Of a DNA stretch of 64,000 bases, positions 26,691-35,567 are shown one piece after another. The translations under genes were made by a program, and so were the position numbers. The stretch is from Streptomyces caniscabiei. Its GTDB lineage: Bacteria; Actinomycetota; Actinomycetes; Streptomycetales; Streptomycetaceae. The DNA is taken from the NCBI RefSeq assembly GCF_014930365.1, contig NZ_JABXWI010000001.1, forward strand, positions 62,001-126,000, given 5' to 3'. Each line of letters begins with the position of its first letter. The stretch's first letter is position 1. The notes beneath the pieces are model-generated. The model saw only the letters and a list, made by a program, of their open reading frames with translations, had not been told where the DNA came from and did not search any database.

Positions 26691-27170
26691 ATGAGCGCAC
26701 CCGACGGCAGCCCGGTCGGAGCCGAACGCAGCGTCGGCCAGTTGTTCGCCTCGGCGACGGCCGAGATGTCCGCGCTGGTGCACGACGAGATCGCGCTGGC
26801 CAAGGCCCAGCTCAGGCAGGACGTCAAGCGCGGCATGGTCGGCGGTGGCGCGTTCACGGCCGCCGGCGCGGTGCTGATCTTCTCCCTGCCGATGCTGAGT
26901 TTCGCCCTGGCGTACGGCATCCGCACCTGGAGCGACTGGAACCTGGCGATCTGCTTCCTGCTGTCGTTCGCGGCGAACGTGCTGGTCGCCGTCGTCCTGA
27001 CGGTCGTCGGCGTCGCCTTCTCCAAGAAGGCCAAGAAGGGGCAGGGCCCGCAGAAGGTCGCCGCGTCCATGAAGGAGACGGCGGGCGTGCTGCAGAACGC
27101 CAAGCCGCACCCCCGTCGGCCCGCCCCGGCCGACAGCGCGGTCGAGGCTGTGGCACGCTCGACGTCATGA
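26691..27170 (+). CDS. Phage_holin_3_6/DUF1469-type membrane protein
   Basis: 159 residues from ATG 26691 behind GGGAGA. A helical N-terminal region (SALVHDEIALAKAQLRQDV) precedes two membrane spans (about 55-80 and 90-115), then a basic tail. The family carries a holin name in databases but is a normal chromosomal membrane protein in actinobacteria; nothing here marks a phage. It overlaps the next gene by four bases (ATGA), so the two are translationally coupled. Confidence 0.8.
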   Translation: MSAPDGSPVGAERSVGQLFASATAEMSALVHDEIALAKAQLRQDVKRGMVGGGAFTAAGAVLIFSLPMLSFALAYGIRTWSDWNLAICFLLSFAANVLVAVVLTVVGVAFSKKAKKGQGPQKVAASMKETAGVLQNAKPHPRRPAPADSAVEAVARSTS

Positions 27171-28129
27171 CCGACCCCGCGACCGCCCCGGCCGCCCCCT
27201 CGAATCAGCCCGCGTCTCCCGTACGGCTCGACGTGCCCGGCGCCAAGGAGCTGATCCACCGGGACGTGGCCGCCAACGGTGCGCGCTTCCACATCGCCGA
27301 GGTGGGCGACGGACCGCTGGTGCTGCTGCTGCACGGCTTCCCGCAGTTCTGGTGGACCTGGCGGCACCAGCTGGTCGCCCTCGCCGACGCCGGCTTCCGG
27401 GCCGTGGCCATGGACCTGCGCGGGGTCGGCGGCAGCGACCGCACGCCCCGGGGCTACGACCCGGCGAACCTCGCCCTCGACATCACCGGCGTCGTACGGT
27501 CCCTCGGCGAGCCCGACGCCGCGCTGGTCGGTCACGATCTGGGCGGCTATCTGGCGTGGACGGCGGCCGTGATGCGCCCCAAGCTCGTCCGGCGGCTCGC
27601 CGTCTCCTCCATGCCGCACCCGCGGCGCTGGCGCTCGGCGATGCTCTCCGACGTCAAGCAGACCTCCGCGGGCTCCTACATCTGGGGGTTCCAGCGGCCC
27701 TGGATCCCGGAGCGGCAGCTCACCGCCGACGACGGCGCGTTGGTCGGCCGGCTGATCAGGGACTGGTCGGGCCCGCGGCTGCCCGACGACGAGGCCGTGG
27801 AGGCGTACCAGCGGGCGATGTGCATCCCGTCGACCGCGCACTGCTCGATCGAGCCGTACCGGTGGATGGTGCGGTCCCTGGCCCGCCCGGACGGCATCCA
27901 GTTCAACCGCCGGATGAAGCGGCCGGTCCGGGTGCCCACCCTCCATCTGCACGGGTCGCTCGACCCGGTGATGCGCACCCGCAGCGCGGCCGGGTCCGGG
28001 GAGTACGTCGAAGCGCCGTACCGTTGGCGGCTGTTCGACGGTCTGGGACACTTCCCGCACGAGGAGGATCCGGTGGCGTTCTCCACCGAACTCATCAACT
28101 GGCTGAAGGACCCCGAGCCCGACCGGTGA
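27167..28129 (+). CDS. alpha/beta hydrolase, epoxide hydrolase-like
   Basis: 320 residues. The oxyanion motif HGFPQFWWTWRHQ (about 56-68), the nucleophile elbow GHDLGGYLAW (Asp near residue 127) and the late His in GLGHFPHEEDP form the Asp/Asp/His arrangement of epoxide hydrolases and haloalkane dehalogenases. It is a cytoplasmic enzyme; the physiological substrate cannot be read from sequence. The start overlaps the membrane protein stop (ATGA). Confidence 0.85.
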   Translation: MTDPATAPAAPSNQPASPVRLDVPGAKELIHRDVAANGARFHIAEVGDGPLVLLLHGFPQFWWTWRHQLVALADAGFRAVAMDLRGVGGSDRTPRGYDPANLALDITGVVRSLGEPDAALVGHDLGGYLAWTAAVMRPKLVRRLAVSSMPHPRRWRSAMLSDVKQTSAGSYIWGFQRPWIPERQLTADDGALVGRLIRDWSGPRLPDDEAVEAYQRAMCIPSTAHCSIEPYRWMVRSLARPDGIQFNRRMKRPVRVPTLHLHGSLDPVMRTRSAAGSGEYVEAPYRWRLFDGLGHFPHEEDPVAFSTELINWLKDPEPDR

Positions 28130-28256
28130 GTCGGCCGGGCCGCCCGCTATCCGAACGTGAACACCTGTTCCACGAACAGCCACTTGCCCGGCGCATAGGC
28201 CAATTGGGGGGCGTGGGGGCGGTTATCGACCTTGGGGCGGGGGCACACGTCGGGGT

Positions 28257-28436
28257 ATGGGCTGGACGCACGACTACAGTGACGCAGCACGCAACCGCCG
28301 CTCGGCCTCGGGCCTGAGCTCCCACCAGAGGGGCGGCCCGCAACTGCAGGGCACCGATCCCCGGCTGGGCATTCCGCGCATCCTGCGCCGCCGGGCCCGC
28401 TGGGTCTCGGCCCGGCTGCGCCATCCTCGCCCCTGA
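28257..28436 (+). CDS. small basic conserved-type protein
   Basis: A 59-residue frame from ATG 28257 beginning MGWTHDYSDAARNRR and ending in an Arg-rich helix (RILRRRARWVSARLRHP). The strongly basic, low-Cys composition and the clear start suggest a genuine small gene; comparable short proteins are annotated in streptomycetes. A reverse-strand frame over the same DNA looks like a shadow. Function unknown. Confidence 0.55.
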   Translation: MGWTHDYSDAARNRRSASGLSSHQRGGPQLQGTDPRLGIPRILRRRARWVSARLRHPRP

Positions 28437-28487
28437 CCCCTGCGGGGCGACCCGCACAGGATCTTTCACCACCGGCTCCGCCGGGCC

Positions 28488-29687
28488 TCAGAGCGCGCAG
28501 CTGTCGCTGTCCACCTGCTGGTTGGCCGTACGGCCCTTGGTGATGTCCTCCTCGACCTCGTCCGCGGTGAGGGCGTAGCCCGTCTGCGGGTCGTCGAGGG
28601 ACTTCGCGAAGACCACGCCGTAGACCTTGCCTTCGGGTGTGAGCAGCGGGCCGCCGGAGTTGCCCTGACGGACGGTCGCGTAGAGCGAGTAGACGTCACG
28701 GTGGACGGTGCCGCGCTTGTAGATGTCGGCGCCGTTGGCCGTGATGCGGCCCCGCACACGCGCGGGCCGGATGTCGTACGCGCCGTTCTCCGGGAAGCCC
28801 GCGACGATCGCGTCGTCGCTGCTGACGGCGTCCTTGGTGGTGAACTTCAGCGCGGGCGCCTTGAGGCTGGGCACGTCCAGTACGGCGATGTCGCGCTCCC
28901 AGTCGTAGAGGACGACCTTGGCGTCGTACTTGCGGCCTTCACCGCCGATCTGGACGGTGGGTTCGTCGACTCCGCCGACCACGTGCGCGTTGGTCATCAC
29001 CCGGCGCTCGCCGAAGACGAAGCCGGTGCCTTCGAGGACCTTGCCGCAACTCTGGGCGGTGCCCATGACCTTGACGATGGATCGCTTGGCGCGCTGGGCG
29101 ACCGGGCTGCTGGCGAGCGCCGGGTCGGGGGGCTGGACCTCGGTGATCGGCTCGTTCGAGAACGGGCTGAAGACCTGCGGGAAGCCGTTCTGTGTGAGGA
29201 CCGAGGAGAAGTCCGCGAACCAGGTGTCCGCCTGGTGGGGCAGGGCACCGGCCACGCCCTGGAGCACCTTGGAGTTGCGGACCTCCTTGCCGAGCGTCGG
29301 CAGGGTCGTCCCCGCGAGCGCGGAACCGATCAGCCAGGCGACCAGAAGCATCGCGACGACGTTGACGAGGGCGCCGCCGGTGGCGTCGAGGGCGCGGGCC
29401 GGGGACCAGGTGATGTAGCGGCGCAGTTTGTTGCCGAGGTGGGTGGTCAGGGCCTGGCCGACGGAGGCGCAGACGATCACGATGACCACGGCGACGACCG
29501 CGGCTGCGGTGCTGACCTCGGAGTTGTCGGTCATCCAGTCCCAGATGACGGGCAGGGCGTAGACCGCGACGAGTCCGCCGCCGAGGAAGCCGATCACCGA
29601 GAGGATGCCGACGACGAAGCCCTGTCGGTAGCCCACGATCGCGAACCAGACAGCGGCGACCAGCAACAGGATGTCCAGCACGTTCAC
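28488..29687 (-). CDS. MarP-type membrane serine protease (CvpA + trypsin-like)
   Basis: 399 residues. The first about 130 hold four membrane spans of the CvpA/colicin V production type (MNVLDILLLVAAVWFAIVGY). The extracytoplasmic C-terminal half is a chymotrypsin-fold protease with the complete triad: TNAHVVGG (His), RDIAVLDVP (Asp) and QGNSGGPLL (Ser). Cysteines in AQSCGK and DSCAL could form a disulfide. Mycobacterial MarP of this architecture processes a peptidoglycan hydrolase and supports acid resistance; that role is inferred here. Confidence 0.88.
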   Translation of the reverse strand: MNVLDILLLVAAVWFAIVGYRQGFVVGILSVIGFLGGGLVAVYALPVIWDWMTDNSEVSTAAAVVAVVIVIVCASVGQALTTHLGNKLRRYITWSPARALDATGGALVNVVAMLLVAWLIGSALAGTTLPTLGKEVRNSKVLQGVAGALPHQADTWFADFSSVLTQNGFPQVFSPFSNEPITEVQPPDPALASSPVAQRAKRSIVKVMGTAQSCGKVLEGTGFVFGERRVMTNAHVVGGVDEPTVQIGGEGRKYDAKVVLYDWERDIAVLDVPSLKAPALKFTTKDAVSSDDAIVAGFPENGAYDIRPARVRGRITANGADIYKRGTVHRDVYSLYATVRQGNSGGPLLTPEGKVYGVVFAKSLDDPQTGYALTADEVEEDITKGRTANQQVDSDSCAL

Positions 29688-29806
29688 CGCTTCAAGCCTC
29701 GCCTCGTCACTACGCGATCACTACAGGCCGACCGGGGGACCGGTCCGCCGCGCGGCGACAGGGGGACGCGACAGGCCCCAGAAGACGCAGCACGGCAGAC
29801 ACCCTG

Positions 29807-30553
29807 TCATGAGCGCCAGTCGAGCGGGACCTGCTTCTCGCGGTCCCAGGGACGCTCCCAGCCCGAGTAGTGCAGCAGACGGTCGATCACTCCGGCCGTA
29901 AAACCCCACACCAGGGCCGATTCGACCAGAAATGCCGGACCTGCGTACCCGCGGGGGTGCACGGCGGTGGCTCGGTTGGCGGGATCCGTGAGATCCGCCA
30001 CGGGAACGGTGAAGACGCGGGCCGTCTCGTTCGGATCGACGACCCGGACCGGAGTGGGGCGGCGCCACCAGCCCAGGACGGGCGTCACGACGAAGCCGCT
30101 GACCGGGATGTAGAGCTTGGGCAGCACACCGAAGAGCTGGACGCCGGCCGGGTCGAGGCCGGTCTCCTCCTCGGCCTCGCGCAGGGCGGCGCGCAGCGGG
30201 CCGTCCGTCTGCGGGTCGCCGTCCTCGGGGTCGAGTGCGCCGCCCGGGAAGGACGGCTGGCCCGCGTGCGATCTCAGCGAACCGGCGCGCTCCATGAGCA
30301 GCAGCTCGGGCCCGCCCGGGCCGTCGCCGAACAGGATCAGGACCGCCGACTGCCGCCCCGAGCCGTTCTCCGGCGGCAGGAAACGGCTGAGCTGCAGCGG
30401 CTCGACCGTCTCGACGGCGTGCACCACCGGGTCCAGCCAGGCGGGCAGGCCCGCCTTGTCCAGGCCGACGCGGTCGTCCCATGCGTGGCGCCGCCCCGCA
30501 TGGTGCCCGTTGTCGGTGTCCGTGCCGCCGTCCGTCCGGCTCGCGCGTGTCAT
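29807..30553 (-). CDS. Nudix hydrolase, CoA pyrophosphatase-like
   Basis: 248 residues from ATG at 30553 (GTG at 30559 is an alternative). The Nudix box is GGALDPEDGD...AALREAEEETGLD with the REAEEE catalytic core, preceded by SHAGQPSFPGGA, which resembles the CoA-diphosphatase signature upstream of the box. Likely hydrolyses CoA derivatives or related nucleotides. It lies between the MarP-type gene and nth, all on the reverse strand. Confidence 0.82.
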   Translation of the reverse strand: MTRASRTDGGTDTDNGHHAGRRHAWDDRVGLDKAGLPAWLDPVVHAVETVEPLQLSRFLPPENGSGRQSAVLILFGDGPGGPELLLMERAGSLRSHAGQPSFPGGALDPEDGDPQTDGPLRAALREAEEETGLDPAGVQLFGVLPKLYIPVSGFVVTPVLGWWRRPTPVRVVDPNETARVFTVPVADLTDPANRATAVHPRGYAGPAFLVESALVWGFTAGVIDRLLHYSGWERPWDREKQVPLDWRS

Positions 30554-30743
30554 AGCCACCCCCGTCGTTCTTCCGGTCCCAACGCCCGGAGGACCGCTGA
30601 TCGTTCCACTTGGGCCCCATGTCCCCCTTGTGGGTGGCGCGGGCCGGGGCGGAGAGGGCGTGGAGAGGGGCGGACAGGGCGTGGACCGGAGCGTACGGGC
30701 GCGGCCGTGGTGGTGCGCCGGTCCGGGTGCTCGGTGCGGGCCG

Positions 30744-31823
30744 TCATCCGGCGGCTCCGAGGGGCGGGGCCGGGATGCCGCCCGCGTCCAGGTAGGACTG
30801 CGGAGGCTTGAGGCGTTGGCCGGGGAAGCCGCCCTTCTCGTACTTCAGGAGCTTCCTGGCCTTCTCCGGGTCCGTCTCCCCCTCGCCGAACGCCGGGCAG
30901 AGCGGGGCGATGGGGCAGGCGCCGCAGGCCGGCTTGCGGGCATGGCAGATGCGGCGGCCGTGGAAGATCACGTGGTGCGACAGCATCGTCCACTCGCTCT
31001 TGGGGAAGAGCGCGCCGATGGCCGCCTCGATCTTGTCCGGGTCGGTCGCCTCGGTCCACCGCCAGCGCCGTACGAGCCGTTGGAAGTGGGTGTCCACGGT
31101 GATGCCAGGGCGGCCGAAGGCGTTGCCCAGCACGACGAACGCGGTCTTGCGGCCGACGCCTGGCAGCTTGACGAGGTCCTCCAGACGGCCGGGGACCTCG
31201 CCGCCATGGTTCTCCACCAGGGCCTTCGACAGCCCCATCACCGACTTCGTCTTCGCCCGGAAGAACCCGCAAGGCCGCAGGATCTCCTCGACCTCCTGCG
31301 GGTCGGCCGCCGCCAGGTCCTCGGGGGTGGGGTACTTCGCGAACAGCGCCGGTGTCGTCTGGTTGACCCGCAGGTCGGTCGTCTGCGCGGACAGGACCGT
31401 CGCCACGATCAGCTGGAAGGAGTTCTCGAAGTCCAGCTCCGGGTGGGCGTACGGGTACACCTCGGCGAGTTCGCGGTTGATACGACGGGCCCGGCGGACG
31501 AGGGCCGTACGGGACTCGGGCTTGGCCGCCGCGGGCGTTTTCCGGGCCGGGGCAGCCCCTTGCGTCTCGGCCGCCTTCTTCGCCTGCGCCGTCCTCGGGG
31601 CAGCGGCGGCCTTCTTCACCGGGGCCGCTCTCCTCACCGGGGCCGCTTTCGCCGGGGCCGTGGTCTTCCGGGCGGGGTTCTCCGCCGCTGATGGATCGGA
31701 CACCTTCGTCGCCTTTGCCGTTTTGTTCGCTCCCGTGGGGCCCTGTTCGCCCACAGCGGAATCACGCCGTACCACCACCCGCGCAGCCCCCTCGGCCTGT
31801 GCTCTCACCGGCGATTTGGACAC
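30744..31823 (-). CDS. nth: endonuclease III with Lys/Ala-rich N-terminal extension
   Basis: A 359-residue base-excision repair glycosylase/AP lyase. The catalytic core (about 115-330) has the helix-hairpin-helix LPGVGRKTA with the catalytic Lys, VDTHFQRL with the catalytic Asp, and the iron-sulfur loop C-x6-C-x2-C-x5-C ([17 protein letters not shown]). The first about 105 residues are low complexity ([23 protein letters not shown]), unlike the ~215-residue bacterial norm. A later start could remove part of the extension, but no good ribosome site was seen. Confidence 0.93.
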   Translation of the reverse strand: MSKSPVRAQAEGAARVVVRRDSAVGEQGPTGANKTAKATKVSDPSAAENPARKTTAPAKAAPVRRAAPVKKAAAAPRTAQAKKAAETQGAAPARKTPAAAKPESRTALVRRARRINRELAEVYPYAHPELDFENSFQLIVATVLSAQTTDLRVNQTTPALFAKYPTPEDLAAADPQEVEEILRPCGFFRAKTKSVMGLSKALVENHGGEVPGRLEDLVKLPGVGRKTAFVVLGNAFGRPGITVDTHFQRLVRRWRWTEATDPDKIEAAIGALFPKSEWTMLSHHVIFHGRRICHARKPACGACPIAPLCPAFGEGETDPEKARKLLKYEKGGFPGQRLKPPQSYLDAGGIPAPPLGAAG

Positions 31824-31925
31824 CCGGCCAGCCTAAAGCCCGGCACCGACATCCGCCCCGGGCCCAGAAGATCGGCCCCCAATTGGACCCCTGCCGCTTA
31901 CCCCGGGACATGTGTGCGGCATCCT

Positions 31926-31939
31926 TGTGACAGATCACA
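31926..31939. promoter_or_regulatory. Crp-site-like palindrome upstream of crp
   Basis: TGTGACAGATCACA is a perfect inverted TGTGA/TCACA with a four-base centre, about 90 bases before the crp start. It fits the GTG-N6-CAC core reported for Streptomyces Crp, so autoregulation is likely but not shown. Confidence 0.5.
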
Positions 31940-32029
31940 CTGTTTGGACCGTCCGGCAAGATGGGGAACACGGTCCCCTGGTAGTACGGGGAGCAAGATC
32001 CCCTGAGCAGGTCGACAAGGAGAGAACTC

Positions 32030-32704
32030 GTGGACGACGTTCTGCGGCGCGCCCCGCTCTTCGCGGCGCTCGATGACGAGCAGGCCGCGGAGCTCCGCGC
32101 CTCCATGAGTGAGGTGACCCTCGCGCGCGGTGACGCTCTCTTCCACGAGGGCGACCCGGGTGACCGCCTGTATGTGGTCACCGAGGGCAAGGTGAAGCTG
32201 CACCGCGCCTCGCCCGACGGTCGCGAGAACATGCTGGCCGTGCTCGGCCCCGGTGAGCTGATCGGCGAGCTGTCGCTGTTCGACCCGGGCCCGCGGACCG
32301 CTACGGCCACCGCGCTGACGGAGGTCAAGCTGCTGGGCCTCGGCCACGGCGACCTCCAGCCCTGGCTGAACGCGCGGCCCGAGGTGGCCGCGGCACTGCT
32401 GCGCGCGGTCGCCCGGCGACTGCGCAGGACCAACGACCAGATGTCCGACCTGGTCTTCTCGGACGTGCCCGGGCGGGTCGCCCGTGCGCTGCTGGACCTC
32501 TCCCGCCGCTTCGGCGTGCAGTCGGAGGAAGGCATCCACGTGGTGCACGACCTCACGCAGGAGGAGCTGGCGCAGCTCGTCGGCGCCTCCCGGGAGACCG
32601 TGAACAAGGCACTGGCGGACTTCGCGCAGCGCGGGTGGCTGCGACTGGAGGCCCGCGCGGTGATCCTGCTGGACGTGGAGCGACTGGCCAAGCGGTCCCG
32701 CTGA
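32030..32704 (+). CDS. crp: cAMP receptor protein Crp
   Basis: A 224-residue Crp/Fnr regulator from GTG 32030 with AAGGAGAG six bases upstream. An N-terminal cyclic-nucleotide domain (about 10-120: LYVVTEGKVKLHR, GELIGELSLFD, PRTATATALT with the phosphate-binding Arg) is followed by a dimer helix. The winged helix contains DLTQEELAQLVGASRETVNK (about 178-197). Streptomyces Crp is a global regulator of germination and secondary metabolism. The leader carries a likely autoregulatory site. Confidence 0.96.
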   Translation: MDDVLRRAPLFAALDDEQAAELRASMSEVTLARGDALFHEGDPGDRLYVVTEGKVKLHRASPDGRENMLAVLGPGELIGELSLFDPGPRTATATALTEVKLLGLGHGDLQPWLNARPEVAAALLRAVARRLRRTNDQMSDLVFSDVPGRVARALLDLSRRFGVQSEEGIHVVHDLTQEELAQLVGASRETVNKALADFAQRGWLRLEARAVILLDVERLAKRSR

Positions 32705-32731
32705 CAGCTGGGCCGCCGGCCGTACACCGAT

Positions 32732-32762
32732 GGGGTTCGTCTCGTTTCTCGGGGCGGACCCC
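32732..32762 (+). terminator. hairpin between crp and the convergent hydrolase gene
   Basis: GGGGTTCG pairs with CGGACCCC (one G-U) 28 bases after crp, followed by GTTGT. It may serve both convergent genes. Confidence 0.4.
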
Positions 32763-32932
32763 GTTGTCGTGTCCAGGGCGGCCCGCGCCCGTGCCCAGGG
32801 CGGCACGGGCGCGCTCCGGGACCTCCTGGACGCGCCTGGGAGGGGCCTCTGGGGCCCGGGAGGGTACTGAGGTCCGTGTGGCGCCCCGGCCGCCGGTGAA
32901 GCCCGGAGAAGGGCGCTCAGGCTCGGGAGCGG

Positions 32933-33763
32933 TCAGATCAGGCCGTGTTCGCTCAGGTACTCCATCTGCGCCCGTACCGAGAGTTCCGCGGCCGGCCAGA
33001 GGGAACGGTCGACGTCCGCGTAGACGTGGGCGACCACTTCGCCGGGGGTGCGGTGACCGTTCTCGACGGCCGTCTCGACCTGGGCCAGCCGGTGGGCGCG
33101 GTGGGCGAGATAGAACTCGACGGCGCCCTGGGCGTCCTCCAGGACGGGGCCGTGGCCGGGGAGCACGGTGTGGACGCCGTCGTCGACCGTGAGGGACCTC
33201 AGGCGGCGCAGGGAGTCGAGATAGTCGCCGAGACGGCCGTCGGGGTGGGCCACGACCGTCGTACCGCGCCCGAGAACCGTGTCACCGGTCAGGACCGCCC
33301 GGTCGGCCGGCAGGTGGAAGCAGAGCGAGTCGGCGGTGTGGCCGGGGGTCGGGACGACCCGGAGTTCCAGGCCGCCGAGCGAGACGACGTCGCCCGCGCC
33401 CAGCCCTTCGTCGCCGAGCCGCAGCGCCGGGTCCAGGGCCCGTACGTTCGTCCCGGTCAGCTCGGCGAAGCGGGCGGCGCCCTCCGCGTGGTCGGGGTGG
33501 CCGTGCGTGAGCAGGGTCAGCGCCACCCGTTTTCCGGCCTTCTCCGCCGTGTCGACGACGTTGCGCAGGTGGGCGTCGTCCTGTGGGCCGGGGTCGATCA
33601 CGACGGCGAGGTCGGAGTCCGGTTCGGAGACGAGCCAGGTGTTGGTGCCGTCCAGCGTCATCATGGAGGGGTTCGGCGCGAGCACGTTGACGGCGCGCGC
33701 GGTGGCGGGGCCGGAGAGGACACCGCCCCTGGGCTGGCCGGGAAGGGCTGCTGCGTCGGTCAT
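32933..33763 (-). CDS. metallo-beta-lactamase-fold hydrolase
   Basis: 276 residues. The metal-binding THGHPDHAEG motif (about 86-95), VVPTPGHTADSLCF, GDTVLGRGT and VLPGHGPVLED give the full ligand set of the glyoxalase II/LACTB2-like branch. This is a cytoplasmic hydrolase with unknown substrate; LACTB2 relatives include RNases. ATG at 33763 overlaps the stop of the upstream repeat-rich frame by four bases. Confidence 0.85.
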   Translation of the reverse strand: MTDAAALPGQPRGGVLSGPATARAVNVLAPNPSMMTLDGTNTWLVSEPDSDLAVVIDPGPQDDAHLRNVVDTAEKAGKRVALTLLTHGHPDHAEGAARFAELTGTNVRALDPALRLGDEGLGAGDVVSLGGLELRVVPTPGHTADSLCFHLPADRAVLTGDTVLGRGTTVVAHPDGRLGDYLDSLRRLRSLTVDDGVHTVLPGHGPVLEDAQGAVEFYLAHRAHRLAQVETAVENGHRTPGEVVAHVYADVDRSLWPAAELSVRAQMEYLSEHGLI

Positions 33764-34161
33764 GCGGAGGTGCCTTCCATCGGGAGGGGAGGGGTGCCGC
33801 GGTCGCGGTCGCGGACCCGTACGACGCCCCCGCGCGGCGGGACGCGGGACGCGCGCGCAGGCGCGGGCCGGTCACCCGAGCGGCCCGGGAGAGCCGACCC
33901 GGCCGGGAGAGCTGACCGGCCTGTGAGGGCCGACCCGGGGAGGGGAGCTGACCGGTCCGGGAGGGCCACCCCTGCCAGGGGAGTTGATGGGTCCGGGATG
34001 GCCGACCCGGCGAGGATGGCCGCCGCGCCAGGGAACGCTGACCTGCCAGGGAGGGCCTGTCCGCCACGGAGGGCCAGTCCGCAAGTGAGGGTCGGTCCGC
34101 CGAGGAGGGCTCCCCCGCCAGGAACCGCTGACCGGCCCACGAGGGCTGTCGTGGCGGTCAT
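33760..34161 (-). CDS. Leu/Pro/Gly/Ala repeat protein between Nudix and MBL genes
   Basis: A 133-residue frame that bridges its neighbours exactly. Its ATG overlaps the Nudix stop (ATGA at 34158-34161) and its TGA overlaps the MBL start (ATGA at 33760-33763). The protein is a degenerate repeat of about 10-12 residues, with units such as ALPGRSAFPG, PLAGVALPD, PLPGSALTG and ALPAGSALPG, then a basic Arg/Pro-rich tail. No domain is recognised. The double coupling favours a real gene, while the composition could also reflect expanding non-functional repeats. Confidence 0.45.
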   Translation of the reverse strand: MTATTALVGRSAVPGGGALLGGPTLTCGLALRGGQALPGRSAFPGAAAILAGSAIPDPSTPLAGVALPDRSAPLPGSALTGRSALPAGSALPGRSGDRPAPARASRVPPRGGVVRVRDRDRGTPPLPMEGTSA

Positions 34162-35027
34162 GTGGGGTCTCCGGCGGCCGGGACGCGCTTGGTGAACTCG
34201 TCGTGGCCCGGCCAGGAGAGGACCACGTCGTCGTTCTCCAGGCGGGCCCGGGCGAGGACGGGTGTCAGGTCGCGGGCGGGTGCGGCGGCGAGCGCGGCGG
34301 CGGCCGAGCCGTGCTCCGCGAGCGACCGCAGGGTCGCGATGGTGGGCGGCATCATCATCAGCTCGCCCTTGTCATATCCGTCCGCCGCGTCCCGGGGCCG
34401 GATCCACACCGTGCGGTCGGCCTCCGTGGAGGCGTTGCGGGTGCGCTGGCCCTGCGGGAGCACGGCGACGAAGAACCACGTGTCGTAGCGGCGGGCCTCG
34501 AACTCCGGGGTGATCCAGCGCGCCCAGGCGCCGAGGAGGTCGGAGCGCAGGACCAGTCCCCGTCGCTCCAGGAACTCGGCGAAGGACAGCTCCCTGGCGG
34601 CCACCGCCGCGCGGTCGGTCTCCCAGTCGTCGCCCGTGGTGTCGCCGATCACGGTGTCGGGGCTCGGCCCGGCGAGCAGGACGCCCGCCTCCTCGTAGGT
34701 CTCCCGGACGGCCGCGCAGACGATCGCCTGGGCGTCGGACTCCTCGACGCCGAGCCGGGAGGCCCACCACGCGCGCGTGGGGCCCGCCCAGCGGATCTGC
34801 CGGTCGTCGTCGCGGGGGTCGACCCCGCCGCCCGGATACGCGTACGCGCCCCCGGCGAAGGCCATGGAGGCGCGTCTGCGCAGCATGTGCACGACCGGGA
34901 TGTCGGCCGTGTCCTTGAGCAGCATGACGGTGGCGGCCCGCCTGGGGGTCACCGGTGTCAGCGTGCCCGCCGCGAGTGCGCGGATACGGTCCGGCCATTC
35001 GGCGGGGTACCACTGCCCGTTTGCCAT
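34158..35027 (-). CDS. Nudix hydrolase
   Basis: 289 residues with a Nudix region split by an insertion: FAGGAYAYPGGGVDP, then about 25 residues, then AVRETYEEAGVLL, which has the RETYEEAG catalytic helix. The C-terminal half is all-alpha with YDTWFFVAVLPQGQ before it. Similar large actinobacterial Nudix proteins are coupled to MBL-fold hydrolases, as here. The substrate is unknown. Confidence 0.82.
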   Translation of the reverse strand: MANGQWYPAEWPDRIRALAAGTLTPVTPRRAATVMLLKDTADIPVVHMLRRRASMAFAGGAYAYPGGGVDPRDDDRQIRWAGPTRAWWASRLGVEESDAQAIVCAAVRETYEEAGVLLAGPSPDTVIGDTTGDDWETDRAAVAARELSFAEFLERRGLVLRSDLLGAWARWITPEFEARRYDTWFFVAVLPQGQRTRNASTEADRTVWIRPRDAADGYDKGELMMMPPTIATLRSLAEHGSAAAALAAAPARDLTPVLARARLENDDVVLSWPGHDEFTKRVPAAGDPT

Positions 35028-35099
35028 GGGCGGAGGCTAACTCGTCACGGGCTGATGTTCGAGTGAGCCTCCGCGATCCCGGCCCGAGCCAGGCGTCGG

Positions 35100-35567
35100 C
35101 TAGGCGTCGGTGAGCTCCACCTGGAGTTCCACCTCGACCGGCGCGTCCAGCGGCAGGACCGCCACACCGACCGCGCTGCGCGCGTGGACGCCCTTGTCGC
35201 CGAAGACGGCGCCCAGGAGTTCGCTCGCGCCGTTCAGCACGGCGGGCTGGCCGGTGAAGTCGGAGGCCGAGGCCACGAAGCCGACGACCTTCACCACGCG
35301 CGCGACCCGGTCCAGGTCGCCCGCCACGGACTTGACGGCGGCGAGCGCGTTCAGCGCGCAGGTGCGGGCGAGCTCCTTGGCCTCCTCGGGGGTGACCTCG
35401 GCGCCGACCTTGCCGGTGACGGGCAGCTTGCCGTCCACCATGGGCAGCTGCCCGGCGGTGTACACGTACACCCCGCTCCGCACGGCCGGCTGGTACGCGG
35501 CGAGCGGCGGGACGACCTCGGGCAGCCTCAGCCCGAGTTCCGCGAGCTTCGCTTCGACGGCGCTCAC
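35100..35567 (-). CDS. RidA-family protein
   Basis: 155 residues from GTG at 35567, which overlaps the stop of the upstream DUF4177 gene (GTGA). Family features: YTAGQLPMVDGKLPVTGKVG, the CALNALAAVKSVAGDLDRV helix, and a closing LDAPVEVELQVEL strand. RidA proteins deaminate reactive enamine/imine intermediates made by PLP enzymes. This longer subgroup, with an N-terminal helical extension, may differ in substrate. Confidence 0.85.
   Translation of the reverse strand: MSAVEAKLAELGLRLPEVVPPLAAYQPAVRSGVYVYTAGQLPMVDGKLPVTGKVGAEVTPEEAKELARTCALNALAAVKSVAGDLDRVARVVKVVGFVASASDFTGQPAVLNGASELLGAVFGDKGVHARSAVGVAVLPLDAPVEVELQVELTDA

Noticed and set aside
26691..27170. Phage holin family protein taken as evidence of another prophage
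   Set aside because: The family name is historical. The gene is coupled to a hydrolase and surrounded by core genes, with no phage neighbours.
28095..28472. 125-residue reverse-strand frame
   Set aside because: Composition looks like an antisense shadow (Arg/Ala/Pro) of the hydrolase end and the 59-residue forward gene; no ribosome site.
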